Shown here: positions 25,994-34,416 of the stretch, piece by piece
Layout of the letters: every line of letters starts with the position of its first letter
Position numbering within the stretch: the first letter of the stretch is position 1
Assembly: GCA_964542985.1 (NCBI GenBank)
Contig: CAZIWH010000003.1
Span: 1 to 64,000, forward strand
Direction: 5' to 3'
DNA length: 64,000 nt
From: QNYQ01 sp964542985
GTDB taxonomy: Archaea > Thermoproteota > Thermoprotei_A > Sulfolobales > Pyrodictiaceae
Made by a program: the position numbers and the translations under genes
The notes under the pieces: generated by a model
Databases searched by the model: none
What the model was told of the DNA's origin: nothing
Seen by the model: only the letters and a program-made list of their open reading frames with translations

Positions 25994-26434
25994 ATGCACG
26001 AGACAAGCATAGCCCTAAGCATACTCGCAGCAGTCGAGGACGCCTTCAACCAAACTCCTGGCGCCAAGCGCGTGACCAAGATAAGGCTCCAGATAGGCAT
26101 GCTGAGCCTTGTCGATCCTGAGGCCCTCCGCTTCGCGCTCAAGGTTGTAGCCAGAGACACCCCCGCAGAGGGCGCGGAGATAGAGATAGAGATGGTTAAG
26201 CCCAGGTTCCGCTGTCTCGACTGTGGCCACGAGTGGGAACCCAGCGAGAAAGACATAGAGAGGATAAGCAACGACCCTCAGCTCTCCACGCTCGTACACA
26301 TAAACCCCGATGTACTCATTGAGTATCTCTCGTGCCCTCGCTGCGGCAGCAATAACGTGGAGATAGTCAGAGGCAAGGGAGTGATACTTCACAGCATAGA
26401 TATCGAGACCGAGGAGAAGGCCGAGAAGCCGTAA
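25994..26434 (+). CDS. hypA: Hydrogenase nickel incorporation protein HypA
   Basis: 146 residues. The nickel site is at the N-terminus (MHE, H2), and a zinc domain is formed by C74, C77, C114 and C117 (CLDCGHEW ... CPRCGSN) with an archaeal-type insert between the Cys pairs. Partner of HypB in the same transcript. A short pyrimidine-rich CTTTTCTCCCC after the stop may be a terminator. Confidence 0.95.
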   Translation: MHETSIALSILAAVEDAFNQTPGAKRVTKIRLQIGMLSLVDPEALRFALKVVARDTPAEGAEIEIEMVKPRFRCLDCGHEWEPSEKDIERISNDPQLSTLVHINPDVLIEYLSCPRCGSNNVEIVRGKGVILHSIDIETEEKAEKP

Positions 26435-26494
26435 AGGCCGAGAGCCCGGCTTTTCTCCCCCTCCTCGGTCTATACACCACACTGGGAGCCGTAT

Positions 26495-26890
26495 ATGGTT
26501 GTGAAGACTGGCGTAGCTCTTCCGGACGAGGTTTACAAGAGGTTACAAGAAGTAGCCAAGGCTATGGGGTACGGCAGCATATCCAAGGCTATAAGGGATG
26601 CAGTGGACATCTTCATAGCTTTCAATAGTTGGTGGAACCAGCGCGGAGTCCTCAAGGGATTCCTAATACTCCTAGTAGACCATGAGCGTGCGCCATACGT
26701 AGCCAAGCTTCTCTCTGAGCATGACATCGTGGACTATGTACTCGTAGAGTATATACGCAGAATAAGAATGGAGATGATGTTGGCGGCTGTTGAGGGCGAG
26801 GCAGCTGAAATAAAGACTCTCTATAAGGAGCTGACAAAGCTACGCGGAATATACATGATGCAGCCCGTCTTCGCGCCAGTGCCCGGCTAG
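26495..26890 (+). CDS. NikR-like RHH regulator with altered metal-binding residues
   Basis: 131 residues. N-terminal ribbon-helix-helix (KTGVALPDEVYKRLQEVA ... YGSISKAIRDAVDIFIA) is joined to a NikR-like C-terminal domain (GFLILLVDHER ... LLSEHDIVDYVLVEYIRRI). In canonical NikR, nickel is bound by three His and one Cys; here a His in SEHDIV aligns by position, while the HxH strand reads EYIRRIRM and no cysteine occurs in the protein. It sits between hypA and the hydrogenase genes, so a role in hydrogenase or nickel regulation is plausible, but it may use another ligand. Its 3' end overlaps the next, convergent gene by 4 bp. Confidence 0.75.
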   Translation: MVVKTGVALPDEVYKRLQEVAKAMGYGSISKAIRDAVDIFIAFNSWWNQRGVLKGFLILLVDHERAPYVAKLLSEHDIVDYVLVEYIRRIRMEMMLAAVEGEAAEIKTLYKELTKLRGIYMMQPVFAPVPG

Positions 26891-27492
26891 AGCAATCCCA
26901 TCGACTTGGCGTACTCCTCAGCATCATCTACCGCTCCCGTGAGTACATTAACCCACGCGACCACGACACCACTCCTCTCAAGTGCATAGTCCTCGAGCTC
27001 CTTTACATAGAGCACATGTTCCACGTTTTTCTCCATAGCAACTTTCCTCACAGCCTCCGGGGCCTCCCTGGAGCTAATGGGTTGAGCCTTATCGACTAAC
27101 GCGAGCCTCCTGGTCCACACGTCGGCCTCCCACGTAGAGAGCATGGTTATGTACTGTGAGACAAGACCCGGCACGTTATAGGGAAAGTACTCGACGATAC
27201 TTCCGTCGGGGCGAATGCGAGCCATTTTAACGTTCCATATAGTGTATTGCTCTCTTCCGGCGACCACTAAGAGCGTGCCAGATTCCTCCTCTATTAGCCT
27301 CGAGAAGAACACACCCTTGCCTCGCTCGTTGCGGGCCAGGATGGCGCCACGCACAAGCCTCTTCGCGTATACTGGGAACCCCCTCCTAACAGCCTCGCGG
27401 AAGTTCTCGTAGACGTAGATGCTAGGGTCGAGACTCAAACCCTGCCCCTCCGTCGCGGCGCAGAGGGTTTTCTCCGAGAAGCGTGGAGACAA
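26887..27492 (-). CDS. Unknown protein downstream of hydrogenase large subunit
   Basis: 201 residues, no signal peptide or membrane helix, no cysteine motif beyond one N-terminal Cys. Alternating beta strands (SGTLLVVAGREQYTIWNVKM) are followed by helices, and the C-terminal half has an alpha/beta look (VEHVLYVKELEDYALERSGV). I recognise no family. It is in the same orientation as the hydrogenase large subunit and 118 bp downstream, so a hydrogenase-accessory role is possible from context alone. Start uncertain in the first 20 codons. Confidence 0.6.
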   Translation of the reverse strand: MSPRFSEKTLCAATEGQGLSLDPSIYVYENFREAVRRGFPVYAKRLVRGAILARNERGKGVFFSRLIEEESGTLLVVAGREQYTIWNVKMARIRPDGSIVEYFPYNVPGLVSQYITMLSTWEADVWTRRLALVDKAQPISSREAPEAVRKVAMEKNVEHVLYVKELEDYALERSGVVVAWVNVLTGAVDDAEEYAKSMGLL

Positions 27493-27609
27493 GTACGGCC
27501 TGCTGGGTTCTAAGTATACGGCTGCGCGGGGGTTGGGAGATACCAGGCGCAGATAAAAACCAGGAGAGGGTACTGTTGTTCGCGTAACTTCTCTTGCCCT
27601 TTAGTTATG

Positions 27610-29514
27610 CTAGCTGTAGTGGGCGGTGGTTATTACTTTCTTTATCTTCTTGACTAGCTTGCCGTTGTTGATTATCTGTATGTGCGCGGCGCAGGCAAGG
27701 CATGGGTCGAAGCTCCTTATGGCACGGACGAAGTCCAGTCCAGTCCATTCGTCGGGGCTAGTCTCCTCGGTTACGTACGTGTTTATCGCAGCCTGCTCGA
27801 ACGGGCTGTACTTCATGTAGCCGCCCCTGTTGTCCTGCGGGCTCACGTTACCAGTGGTCGGTGCGTGTATCTGAATGTTGAGGGTCTTGCCGCTCTTCTG
27901 CACCACCCAGTGCCTCACGGTGCCGCGAGGCGCCTCCAGGAAGCCTGCGCCGAAGGTTATCCTGCCAGGGTGCTTCCAAGGCCTGCTGGTCTTAGTGGAG
28001 CCGGCCTTGATGTACTCGAGCGCCTTAGTGGCAAACGCCCAGGCAGCGGTTACGTCTATCAGCAGGTTGAAGGCGCGCGCCCACAGCCTGTAGAGGGTGC
28101 TGCTGTACTCCGGCGCCTTCCACTCAAAGGTCATCTCCTCACAGACGCTGCTGGGCAGCTCATCTGTGCATGCTCTGGGCAGAGTGACGGTAAGCTTGCC
28201 GTTGCCGTCGCTCTTGAATACGCCGCCTAGGTAGGGCTCCTTGAACGCCTGCCTGCTGGTCACCAGGAGCCTTGCATAGGGGCCTACCTCGAAGGGGACT
28301 ATCTTCTTCTCTATAACTAGTCTTACATGCGTGACCCAGGTGTACTTGTTATTCCAGTTCCTAGTTTGTGGCGCCGGTATTGTGACCTTGAGCCACGGGT
28401 GATATGCTACTAGGTCGCCAACTCCCCCGGCCAGTGGGTTGCCGAGCGGATCCTTGAAGCCCATCTTCTCGAGTTCGCCATACCAGGGTAGTTCCTTGAC
28501 TTTGTCCTTCCAGTCCTTGTAGAAGGCTCTATCGACGTACTCAACTATCGAGGCCTGGTATTTCGCGAAGCTTGTATGCAGTAGACGACCCTTATAGATT
28601 ACACCTGGCTTCACGTACCTCTTCTTGTCGTTTTCATCCATCTTCTTGTAGAATTCCTCCCATTCAACATAGTCGCCAATGCTCTCATAGAACTCGGGGT
28701 CGTCGAAGATGCCGCCGCTGGCCACGGCGAGTACGGTGCTCTTAGCCGGGTCGGGATGATAGCTTATGCCGTTGTCCTGGTAGCCGAGGCTCTCGTAGAA
28801 CTTGAGGAGGTCCTCCCAGGCACTGTACATATACTTAGCCCAGGCGGTTAGCTTGGTGAGCCTATACACGTAGCCCATCACTAGGTACTCTGCGTTGCTG
28901 AGGTCAGTACCTATGCCGCCCGGTATCAGGGTGGAGGGGTGGCTGTGGCGGCCGTAGATGAGGACACCGGCTTCCCGTGCGAGGCGCTGGAACTTGGCGG
29001 CAAGCTGCCATAGCTTACCGGTTATTGGAGTGAGGGCATTCATTATGTCAGCTATGGTGGTGAAGCCGTGTATGTCGCGATGCTCGGCTAGCGTCTTCTT
29101 GGCTTCAGCGTAGACCTTGGGGGTCATTAGGGCGACTACCGGGGAGCTGTAGTCGGGTCCTTCCAGCATGTTTAGGATTATAGTGTGGTCGTAGATATGG
29201 TCGGTCATTGCATAAGCCATGTTGCGCAGCGCGACGCCCATCCGGTAGGGCGAGATGCCATAGGCCATGTCCACGGCATAAGTGGAGGCGTTTGCGTGGC
29301 TTGCGCCGCAGACGCCGCAGATACGGCTGTTGAGGTGAGGCAGGTCCTCCGGTGGGCGGCCGAGGTCAAAGACTTCGAAGCCGCGGAACATGGTTACGAA
29401 GCTACGGACGCTCTCCTTTATAGGCCTCTTTGTGGCGGTGTCAACCTTAAGGTAGAGACCAAGGTGGCCCTCTATACGTGTTATAGGGTCTATCAACATC
29501 TCCTTGGTGACCAC
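27610..29514 (-). CDS. [NiFe] hydrogenase large subunit (group 1 uptake type)
   Basis: 634 residues. N-terminal L1 motif RICGVCGASHA supplies C66 and C69; C-terminal L2 motif FDPCLACAAH supplies C605 and C608. Residues after H611 form a 23-residue tail (ends ITTAHYS) that a maturation endopeptidase would cut once nickel is inserted. Length and motifs fit membrane-associated H2-uptake enzymes of sulfur- or sulfite-respiring crenarchaea. No twin-arginine signal here; that is normally on the small subunit, which is not adjacent. GTG start at 29514 with GGGGGAG before it. Confidence 0.94.
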   Translation of the reverse strand: MVTKEMLIDPITRIEGHLGLYLKVDTATKRPIKESVRSFVTMFRGFEVFDLGRPPEDLPHLNSRICGVCGASHANASTYAVDMAYGISPYRMGVALRNMAYAMTDHIYDHTIILNMLEGPDYSSPVVALMTPKVYAEAKKTLAEHRDIHGFTTIADIMNALTPITGKLWQLAAKFQRLAREAGVLIYGRHSHPSTLIPGGIGTDLSNAEYLVMGYVYRLTKLTAWAKYMYSAWEDLLKFYESLGYQDNGISYHPDPAKSTVLAVASGGIFDDPEFYESIGDYVEWEEFYKKMDENDKKRYVKPGVIYKGRLLHTSFAKYQASIVEYVDRAFYKDWKDKVKELPWYGELEKMGFKDPLGNPLAGGVGDLVAYHPWLKVTIPAPQTRNWNNKYTWVTHVRLVIEKKIVPFEVGPYARLLVTSRQAFKEPYLGGVFKSDGNGKLTVTLPRACTDELPSSVCEEMTFEWKAPEYSSTLYRLWARAFNLLIDVTAAWAFATKALEYIKAGSTKTSRPWKHPGRITFGAGFLEAPRGTVRHWVVQKSGKTLNIQIHAPTTGNVSPQDNRGGYMKYSPFEQAAINTYVTEETSPDEWTGLDFVRAIRSFDPCLACAAHIQIINNGKLVKKIKKVITTAHYS

Positions 29515-29565
29515 GGAGCGCTCCCCCTCATTTAATATCCTCTTGGATACAAATATTTTTCATGT

Positions 29566-29573
29566 TACTTAAA
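29566..29573 (-). promoter_or_regulatory. TATA-like box of the hydrogenase gene
   Basis: On the minus strand TTTAAGTA lies about 55 nt before the GTG, in an AT-rich 50-bp patch, predicting a leader of about 30 nt that includes the purine-rich ribosome site. Confidence 0.5.
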
Positions 29574-29738
29574 TGTGTCTACTCTTTAACGCCCGTACAC
29601 TGCTTATTCGTAGGTTCAACCGCCATTAAGCAAGGAGAAAGGTGCACATAAGAGAAGAGGGCTCAGCAGCGGTAGGGCCCTCTCAGCCCCGCCTAGGCGA
29701 GTCGAAGGTAATACCATTCATCACAGCCCCAAGGGGCT

Positions 29739-30881
29739 CTATCTCTCAACAACGCATACCCTCTTAGACACGGTTACCCCTCGCGCCCTCAGCCGTCCAA
29801 TAAGCTCATGCACTATTCCAGCAAGCGCCTCGGGAGGCACCACGCCAGGCTCCCGCCTAGGCTCCCTCAACGCCTGCAACACGAACCATGCGAACACTAG
29901 CCCAGTCAAGTAGGCCAGTGCAGTCATCTCATCGGGGAGTCCGAGTTCCTGCTGAGTCGCGTCAAGGTAGTACTCGGCCCTAACCAGGCCCCCGCCCCTG
30001 TCCTCTCCCTCAGCCACAACGTAAAGCACTACACGGTCACCGCTCTGAGGAAGCCTCTCCTCGAGCAGGCGGGCAAGCAGGCTCCTAGGAGGAGACGCGC
30101 AGCCCTCAACCACGTAGCTCCTCTCCTCCAGCAGTCCTAGCTCCCGGAGGCTGCGGAGCAGCGCCACGTGCCCTGGGTAGCGAAGCGTGTATTCGATCAG
30201 CGTAGACGGCTCCTTCAGGGTGCGGAGGAGAGTCCTAAGCCCATCGGTCGGCAGCGCCTCGAACTCTCCATGGCCTGGTATGGTCACGGTAGTTGCGTCG
30301 GCTATCGGATCAAGCTGGGCAGGCTCCCCGTTTATCCGGGCCCTGGCGGGCCGCGTGTACTCCTCCAAGAGGTCCTCAATGTTCCAGGACGCGACTAGCC
30401 CTAGAGGTGTCTTAGGTTCGGCCGCCAGTCCGCCGACGTAGACGTGGACGAGGAGAGGCCGGAGAATCCCCTGAGCGAGCCGGGCGGCGAGCATGTTGCT
30501 GAGGCCTGGCGCCAGCCCGGCGTCCACGTAGACGACGGAGTCTCTCTTCCTGGCAGCCTCCTCGTAGGCGAACGGATCGCGTACATAAGACACGTCAACA
30601 ATCGTGGCGATACCTGCCTCAACCAGCCTCGGAACAACGGCCTCAGCCACCCTTCCCGGTAACGCGGTAGCGGCAACCCTGCACCTTTCAGCTATCTGTG
30701 CGGCAGCCCTAGGGCTCGAGGCATCCGCAAGATGCGCCTCAAATCCCCGCCTCCTCGCAGCCTCGACGCGGGCCATGCTCGCATCATATACTACCACCTC
30801 TATGCCCTCCTCGGCAAGGAGAGTAGCGGCTGCGAAGCCTATGCGTCCAAAGCCCAGAAGACAGACGCTATCTTCGACCAA
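29739..30881 (-). CDS. Saccharopine dehydrogenase-like oxidoreductase
   Basis: 380 residues. N-terminal Rossmann fold (VCLLGFGRIGFAAATLLAEEG, then VVVYDAS) binds NAD(P). The middle (VDAGLAPGLSNMLAARLAQG, GGLAAEPKTPLGLVASWNIEDLL) matches the LYS9/saccharopine dehydrogenase group, whose archaeal members act in polyamine, lysine-type or unknown metabolism. Substrate not assignable. A C-terminal HTH-like helix pair ends the protein. Confidence 0.78.
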   Translation of the reverse strand: MVEDSVCLLGFGRIGFAAATLLAEEGIEVVVYDASMARVEAARRRGFEAHLADASSPRAAAQIAERCRVAATALPGRVAEAVVPRLVEAGIATIVDVSYVRDPFAYEEAARKRDSVVYVDAGLAPGLSNMLAARLAQGILRPLLVHVYVGGLAAEPKTPLGLVASWNIEDLLEEYTRPARARINGEPAQLDPIADATTVTIPGHGEFEALPTDGLRTLLRTLKEPSTLIEYTLRYPGHVALLRSLRELGLLEERSYVVEGCASPPRSLLARLLEERLPQSGDRVVLYVVAEGEDRGGGLVRAEYYLDATQQELGLPDEMTALAYLTGLVFAWFVLQALREPRREPGVVPPEALAGIVHELIGRLRARGVTVSKRVCVVER

Positions 30882-31039
30882 TAGTCACCCTCCCGGCGCC
30901 CAGGCCGCGGCACGAGGGAAAAGTACTCTCAGCATCCCTTCCGGCAGAGGCTGGCAGCCCAGAGGGGAGTCCGCTGAACAGGTAAAAGGAAGACGATGCT
31001 TCCGGGAGCCCATGCAGGGCTGCTCCACGGGCTAAGGTG

Positions 31040-31372
31040 TCAACATACGCGCCAGCCGGGTTCAGCCTCATCCCCCACGGTTACGAGGACAGGCTTCTGG
31101 CCCTTCTCGCAGCCCGCTGCAAGTATCATTCCCTCGCTTAGATAGCCACGTATCCTCTTCGGCTTAAGGTTAGCAACTACCACGACCTTCTTGCCTACAA
31201 GGTCCTCTGGCTTGTAGTACTCGGCTATCCCGGATATGATCTGACGCTTCTCCCCGCCAAGATCAACGATTAGGCGGAGCAGTCTCGTCCCCGGTATGTG
31301 TTCGGCTTCAAGCACTTTGCCTACGCGGAGGTCTACCTTAGCGAAATCCTCTATTGTTATCTCCCGGGTCAT
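31040..31372 (-). CDS. tRNA-binding OB-fold protein (MetRS beta-subunit type)
   Basis: 110 residues consisting of one EMAPII/Arc1p/Trbp111-like OB fold: FAKVDLRVGKVLEAEHIPGTR, LGGEKRQIISGIAEYY and VVVVANLKPKRIRG. Such proteins are the detached C-terminal tRNA-binding domain of methionyl-tRNA synthetase in many archaea. No synthetase domain adjoins it. Confidence 0.88.
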   Translation of the reverse strand: MTREITIEDFAKVDLRVGKVLEAEHIPGTRLLRLIVDLGGEKRQIISGIAEYYKPEDLVGKKVVVVANLKPKRIRGYLSEGMILAAGCEKGQKPVLVTVGDEAEPGWRVC

Positions 31373-31443
31373 GGGTTTTCTTACCTCCTCTTCTCACTCC
31401 ATCTCTGGCCGGCTTTCTGGCTCTGCCTGGAGGGTCTTCTAGG

Positions 31444-31734
31444 CTACTCCTCGGGCCTCGGAGGGATCTCAACTATCCTCTCGCCTGCCACGACCTGGTC
31501 TATGCTATGTATCGCTGCGCCTACCTCGTCGAAGACCTGGCGAACCTTCTCGAAGTCTATGCCATCTCCCTCGATAACCACTGTTAGACTCAAGGTCTCT
31601 ACGTCAACCTCGTTCACTGTTATGTTTACGGCCTCTACGCCGGGGGCCTTGGCGAGTTCAAGGGCGACGTCAACTATTGAGGGGTCTTTAAGGGGTTTGA
31701 GCACGTCCAGTACGAGCCTCTTTAGCCCCGCCAA
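31444..31734 (-). CDS. DUF211 family protein
   Basis: About 96 residues from TTG 31734. The domain begins KRLVLDVLKP and continues ALELAKAPGVEAVNITVNEV and LTVVIEGDGIDFEKV, the ferredoxin-like DUF211 family of archaea, function unknown. An in-frame GTG at 31785 lies too close to the TATA-like GGATATAATAC (about 31790-31800), and GGAGGG precedes the TTG, so the short form is preferred. Confidence 0.8.
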   Translation of the reverse strand: MAGLKRLVLDVLKPLKDPSIVDVALELAKAPGVEAVNITVNEVDVETLSLTVVIEGDGIDFEKVRQVFDEVGAAIHSIDQVVAGERIVEIPPRPEE

Positions 31735-31833
31735 CTCTATCGCATTCCCTCCAGGTACTACAGTGTCGGCATAAGAGGAAACCACTTGTATTATATCCTT
31801 TAATGCAGCGCTTAGCAGGTGGGGCTCCGGTGG

Positions 31834-31841
31834 TAATAAAG
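31834..31841 (+). promoter_or_regulatory. TATA box for the Lrp-family gene at 31885
   Basis: TAATAAAG lies 50 nt before the GTG in the divergent spacer shared with the DUF211 gene; GGAG at 31870-31874 serves as ribosome site. Confidence 0.5.
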
Positions 31842-31884
31842 ACTAGTATGCTGTGCTAGCAATGTTACTGGAGAAGGCTCCGAC

Positions 31885-32409
31885 GTGAAAGGTGTTGCGG
31901 GTGTGCGGCGCCACGGGGAGGGGGCGCTAGTCTTGGATAGGAGAGTGTTAGTAGACAGTATCGACAGGAGGCTAGTGGAGCTGCTGGCCGAGGATTCAAG
32001 GAAGAGTATACGCGACCTCGCGAGGGAGCTGGGACTCGCCCCCTCTACGGTGCATGCGCGCCTCAAGAGGCTCGTTGAGAGTGGCGTCATCAAAAGGTTC
32101 ACCGTCCTCCCGGACTACGAGGTTCTGGGCTACAATGTGACCGCGCTTATCCTCCTCCAGGTTGAGGGCGGGAAGATAGTTGACACGGGCGAACTCATAG
32201 CCAGGAATCCGCACGTCATAATGGTCTACGATATAACCGGTGACTATGACTTAGCGGTGATAGCTAAGTTCCGCAGTGTCAGCGAGCTCGACGGGTTCCT
32301 CAAGGAGATAAACCGGTTGCCCTACGTGAAGAGGAGCGTCACGAGCATGAGCCTTAGAGTGATAAAGGAGGACTTCGTGTCGCCCCTGGTGGCGGGAGGC
32401 AGAGCTTAA
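31885..32409 (+). CDS. Lrp/AsnC-family regulator (second copy)
   Basis: 174 residues. HTH (RRLVELLAEDSRKSIRDLAREL ends at recognition helix APSTVHARLKRL) is followed by a RAM domain with VYDITGDYDLAVIAKF. A 25-residue N-terminal extension precedes the HTH. It is a distant paralogue of the protein at 10875-11312 (same GDYD sensor motif). Divergent from DUF211. Ligand and targets unknown. Confidence 0.88.
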   Translation: MKGVAGVRRHGEGALVLDRRVLVDSIDRRLVELLAEDSRKSIRDLARELGLAPSTVHARLKRLVESGVIKRFTVLPDYEVLGYNVTALILLQVEGGKIVDTGELIARNPHVIMVYDITGDYDLAVIAKFRSVSELDGFLKEINRLPYVKRSVTSMSLRVIKEDFVSPLVAGGRA

Positions 32410-32484
32410 GACGCCCCAGCGCCTAGAGCCCCGGCCTCATGGGTATCAACAGCTGGAGGAACGCCAAGGGAGGTGCGAGCCGGG

Positions 32485-32724
32485 ATGGCCGAGACGCCGC
32501 GCCCCATAGTGAAGAAGCCCAGGCTAATCAAGTATGACGGCGCCGATCCCGGCACAAGGGAGGGTAAGGGCTTCAGTGTCCCGGAGATAGAGGCCGTGGG
32601 ACTGACCGTCGAGGAGGCCAGGAGGCTCGGTATTCATGTAGACAAGAGGAGGAAGACCAAGTGGGACTGGAACGTGGAGACTCTCAAGAAGTTCCTTGCG
32701 GAGATAGGTTACTCCAAGGCCTAG
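32485..32724 (+). CDS. rpl13e: Ribosomal protein L13e
   Basis: 79 residues from ATG 32485 with GGGAGGTG at 32467-32474. The short archaeal L13e core is seen: GKGFSVPEIEAVGLTVEEAR, RLGIHVDKRRKTKWDWNVE. This ribosomal protein occurs in Crenarchaeota but is lacking from most euryarchaea, supporting the taxonomic call. Confidence 0.9.
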   Translation: MAETPRPIVKKPRLIKYDGADPGTREGKGFSVPEIEAVGLTVEEARRLGIHVDKRRKTKWDWNVETLKKFLAEIGYSKA

Positions 32725-32848
32725 GTATGGCGCGTCGGGATGGGTTCCTGGAGTGCTGCCCGGTTTTTGTAGCCCTCCCGGGATGAACGTTGACGGGAGG
32801 CCCCGCTTACATACCAGTCATTCCCCATGTGGGCTGAGGGGCTCTGTT

Positions 32849-34363
32849 GTGCCTGGCGGCAGTGGGGTGTTGGTTGAGGCTAGGTGTATCTGGAAGCGTT
32901 ATCCGGGCGGGGTTGTGGCGAACAAGTGTGTGAGCCTCACAATTAGGCGTGGCGAGGTTCTGGGGCTTCTCGGGGAGAATGGCGCTGGAAAAACAACCTT
33001 TGTCTCTATTCTCGCTGGGCTAGTTAAGCCGGATAAGGGAGAGATAATAGTGAAGGGACAGCCCGTCGTGTTCTCCTCTCCGAGGGACGCCGTTAGGAAG
33101 GGTATAGTGCTTGTGCCCCAGAACCCTAGGCTAGTGGACTCGTTCACCGTGGCTGAGAACGTCATGCTTGCATTGAGGCTTGCGGGCAAGGCGGTGAGCC
33201 TCGGGGAGGCTAGGAGAATAGTACACGAGGTGGGGGAGCGCTACGGGCTCCGCGTGGACCCTGACGCCAGGGTTTGGAGGCTATCTATGGGTGAGAGGCA
33301 GAGGGCTGAAATAGCTAAAGCGCTGGCCCTTGGGGCCGAGCTGCTGCTCCTCGACGAGCCAACCACCCACTTGTCGCCCAAGGAGGCTGGCGCATTAATG
33401 AAGCTCTCCAGGAGCCTGGCCGAGGAGAGCAGAAGCGTTGTGCTGATAACGCATAGGCTTAGGGAGGTGCTGGGCGTAGCCGACAGGATAGCAGTGATGA
33501 GGCATGGCGAGCTGGTGGGCGTGGTGGAGGCTTCTAAGGCGAGCCGGGAGCTGCTCCTTGAAATGATGTTCGGGGAGAGGAGGACTGTTCACCGCCTATC
33601 CCGCCGCCGCGGTCCCGGCTCGATCCCAGTGCTACGTGTCCACAACCTATGGGTTCGAGGCGAGCACAAGACCTATGCAGTCCGTGGTGTCAGCCTCGAG
33701 GTGCGTGAAGGTGAGGTTGTGGGCATAGCAGGTGTCGCCGGGAACGGCCAGAGGGAGCTCTTTGAGGCTCTCGTGGGGATAAGGAGGCCGGAGAAGGGCA
33801 GGATAATCGTAGACGATGCAGACGTGACCAAGCTGGGGGGTGCGGCCAGGGGCTGGCTCGGCGTCGCGGTAATCCCAGAAGATAGGCTTGGATGGGCCCT
33901 TGTCCCCGGCAGGAGTCTGGTTTTCAACACAGCGCTCGGCCTCTACAGCAGCCCCAGGGGGCCTTACCGCGGCCCCCTTGTGGACTGGGGTGCGGCCCGC
34001 CGTCTCACGCAGGAAATTGTTGAGAAGATGAAGGTCAAGACGAGCGGCCTTGATGTTCCAGTAGAGTCCCTCAGTGGCGGGAATATGCAGCGCTTCATTC
34101 TAGGCAGGGAGATGGCTAAGAAGCCTAGGCTCATCCTCGCAATGAACCCAGCTAGTGGCCTTGACGTCGCCGCCACGGAGTCTGTCCACCGCTTGTTGCT
34201 GGAGGCAGCGGATAATGGCGCGGGGCTGCTCGTAATCTCGGAGGATCTTGACGAGCTGCTCGAGATAAGCGACAGGATACTTGTGATAAATAGGGGGAGG
34301 ATAGTTTATGAGTCCTCGAGGCCCTTCGAGTTCCGAAAGATAGCGGACGCTATGGCTTCCTAG
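32849..34363 (+). CDS. Nucleoside/sugar-type ABC transporter, double ATPase subunit
   Basis: About 504 residues with two fused ABC domains. Domain 1 (about 1-225): Walker A GENGAGKTT, signature LSMGERQRAEIAKAL, LLLDEPTTHLSPKEA. Domain 2 (about 240-500): degenerate Walker A GVAGNGQRE, signature LSGGNMQRFILGREM and Walker B ILAMNPASGLDV with Asn in place of Asp-Glu. This is the YufO/RbsA-like layout of nucleoside importers. GTG 32849 is preferred (GAGGGG at 32836-32841); GTG 32867 is possible. The two permeases follow. Confidence 0.9.
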   Translation: MPGGSGVLVEARCIWKRYPGGVVANKCVSLTIRRGEVLGLLGENGAGKTTFVSILAGLVKPDKGEIIVKGQPVVFSSPRDAVRKGIVLVPQNPRLVDSFTVAENVMLALRLAGKAVSLGEARRIVHEVGERYGLRVDPDARVWRLSMGERQRAEIAKALALGAELLLLDEPTTHLSPKEAGALMKLSRSLAEESRSVVLITHRLREVLGVADRIAVMRHGELVGVVEASKASRELLLEMMFGERRTVHRLSRRRGPGSIPVLRVHNLWVRGEHKTYAVRGVSLEVREGEVVGIAGVAGNGQRELFEALVGIRRPEKGRIIVDDADVTKLGGAARGWLGVAVIPEDRLGWALVPGRSLVFNTALGLYSSPRGPYRGPLVDWGAARRLTQEIVEKMKVKTSGLDVPVESLSGGNMQRFILGREMAKKPRLILAMNPASGLDVAATESVHRLLLEAADNGAGLLVISEDLDELLEISDRILVINRGRIVYESSRPFEFRKIADAMAS

Positions 34364-34416
34364 TTTTCGCGGGGGGCGTCAACGTTAAGGCCCCAGCCGG
34401 GCGGGGGCCGCGGCGT

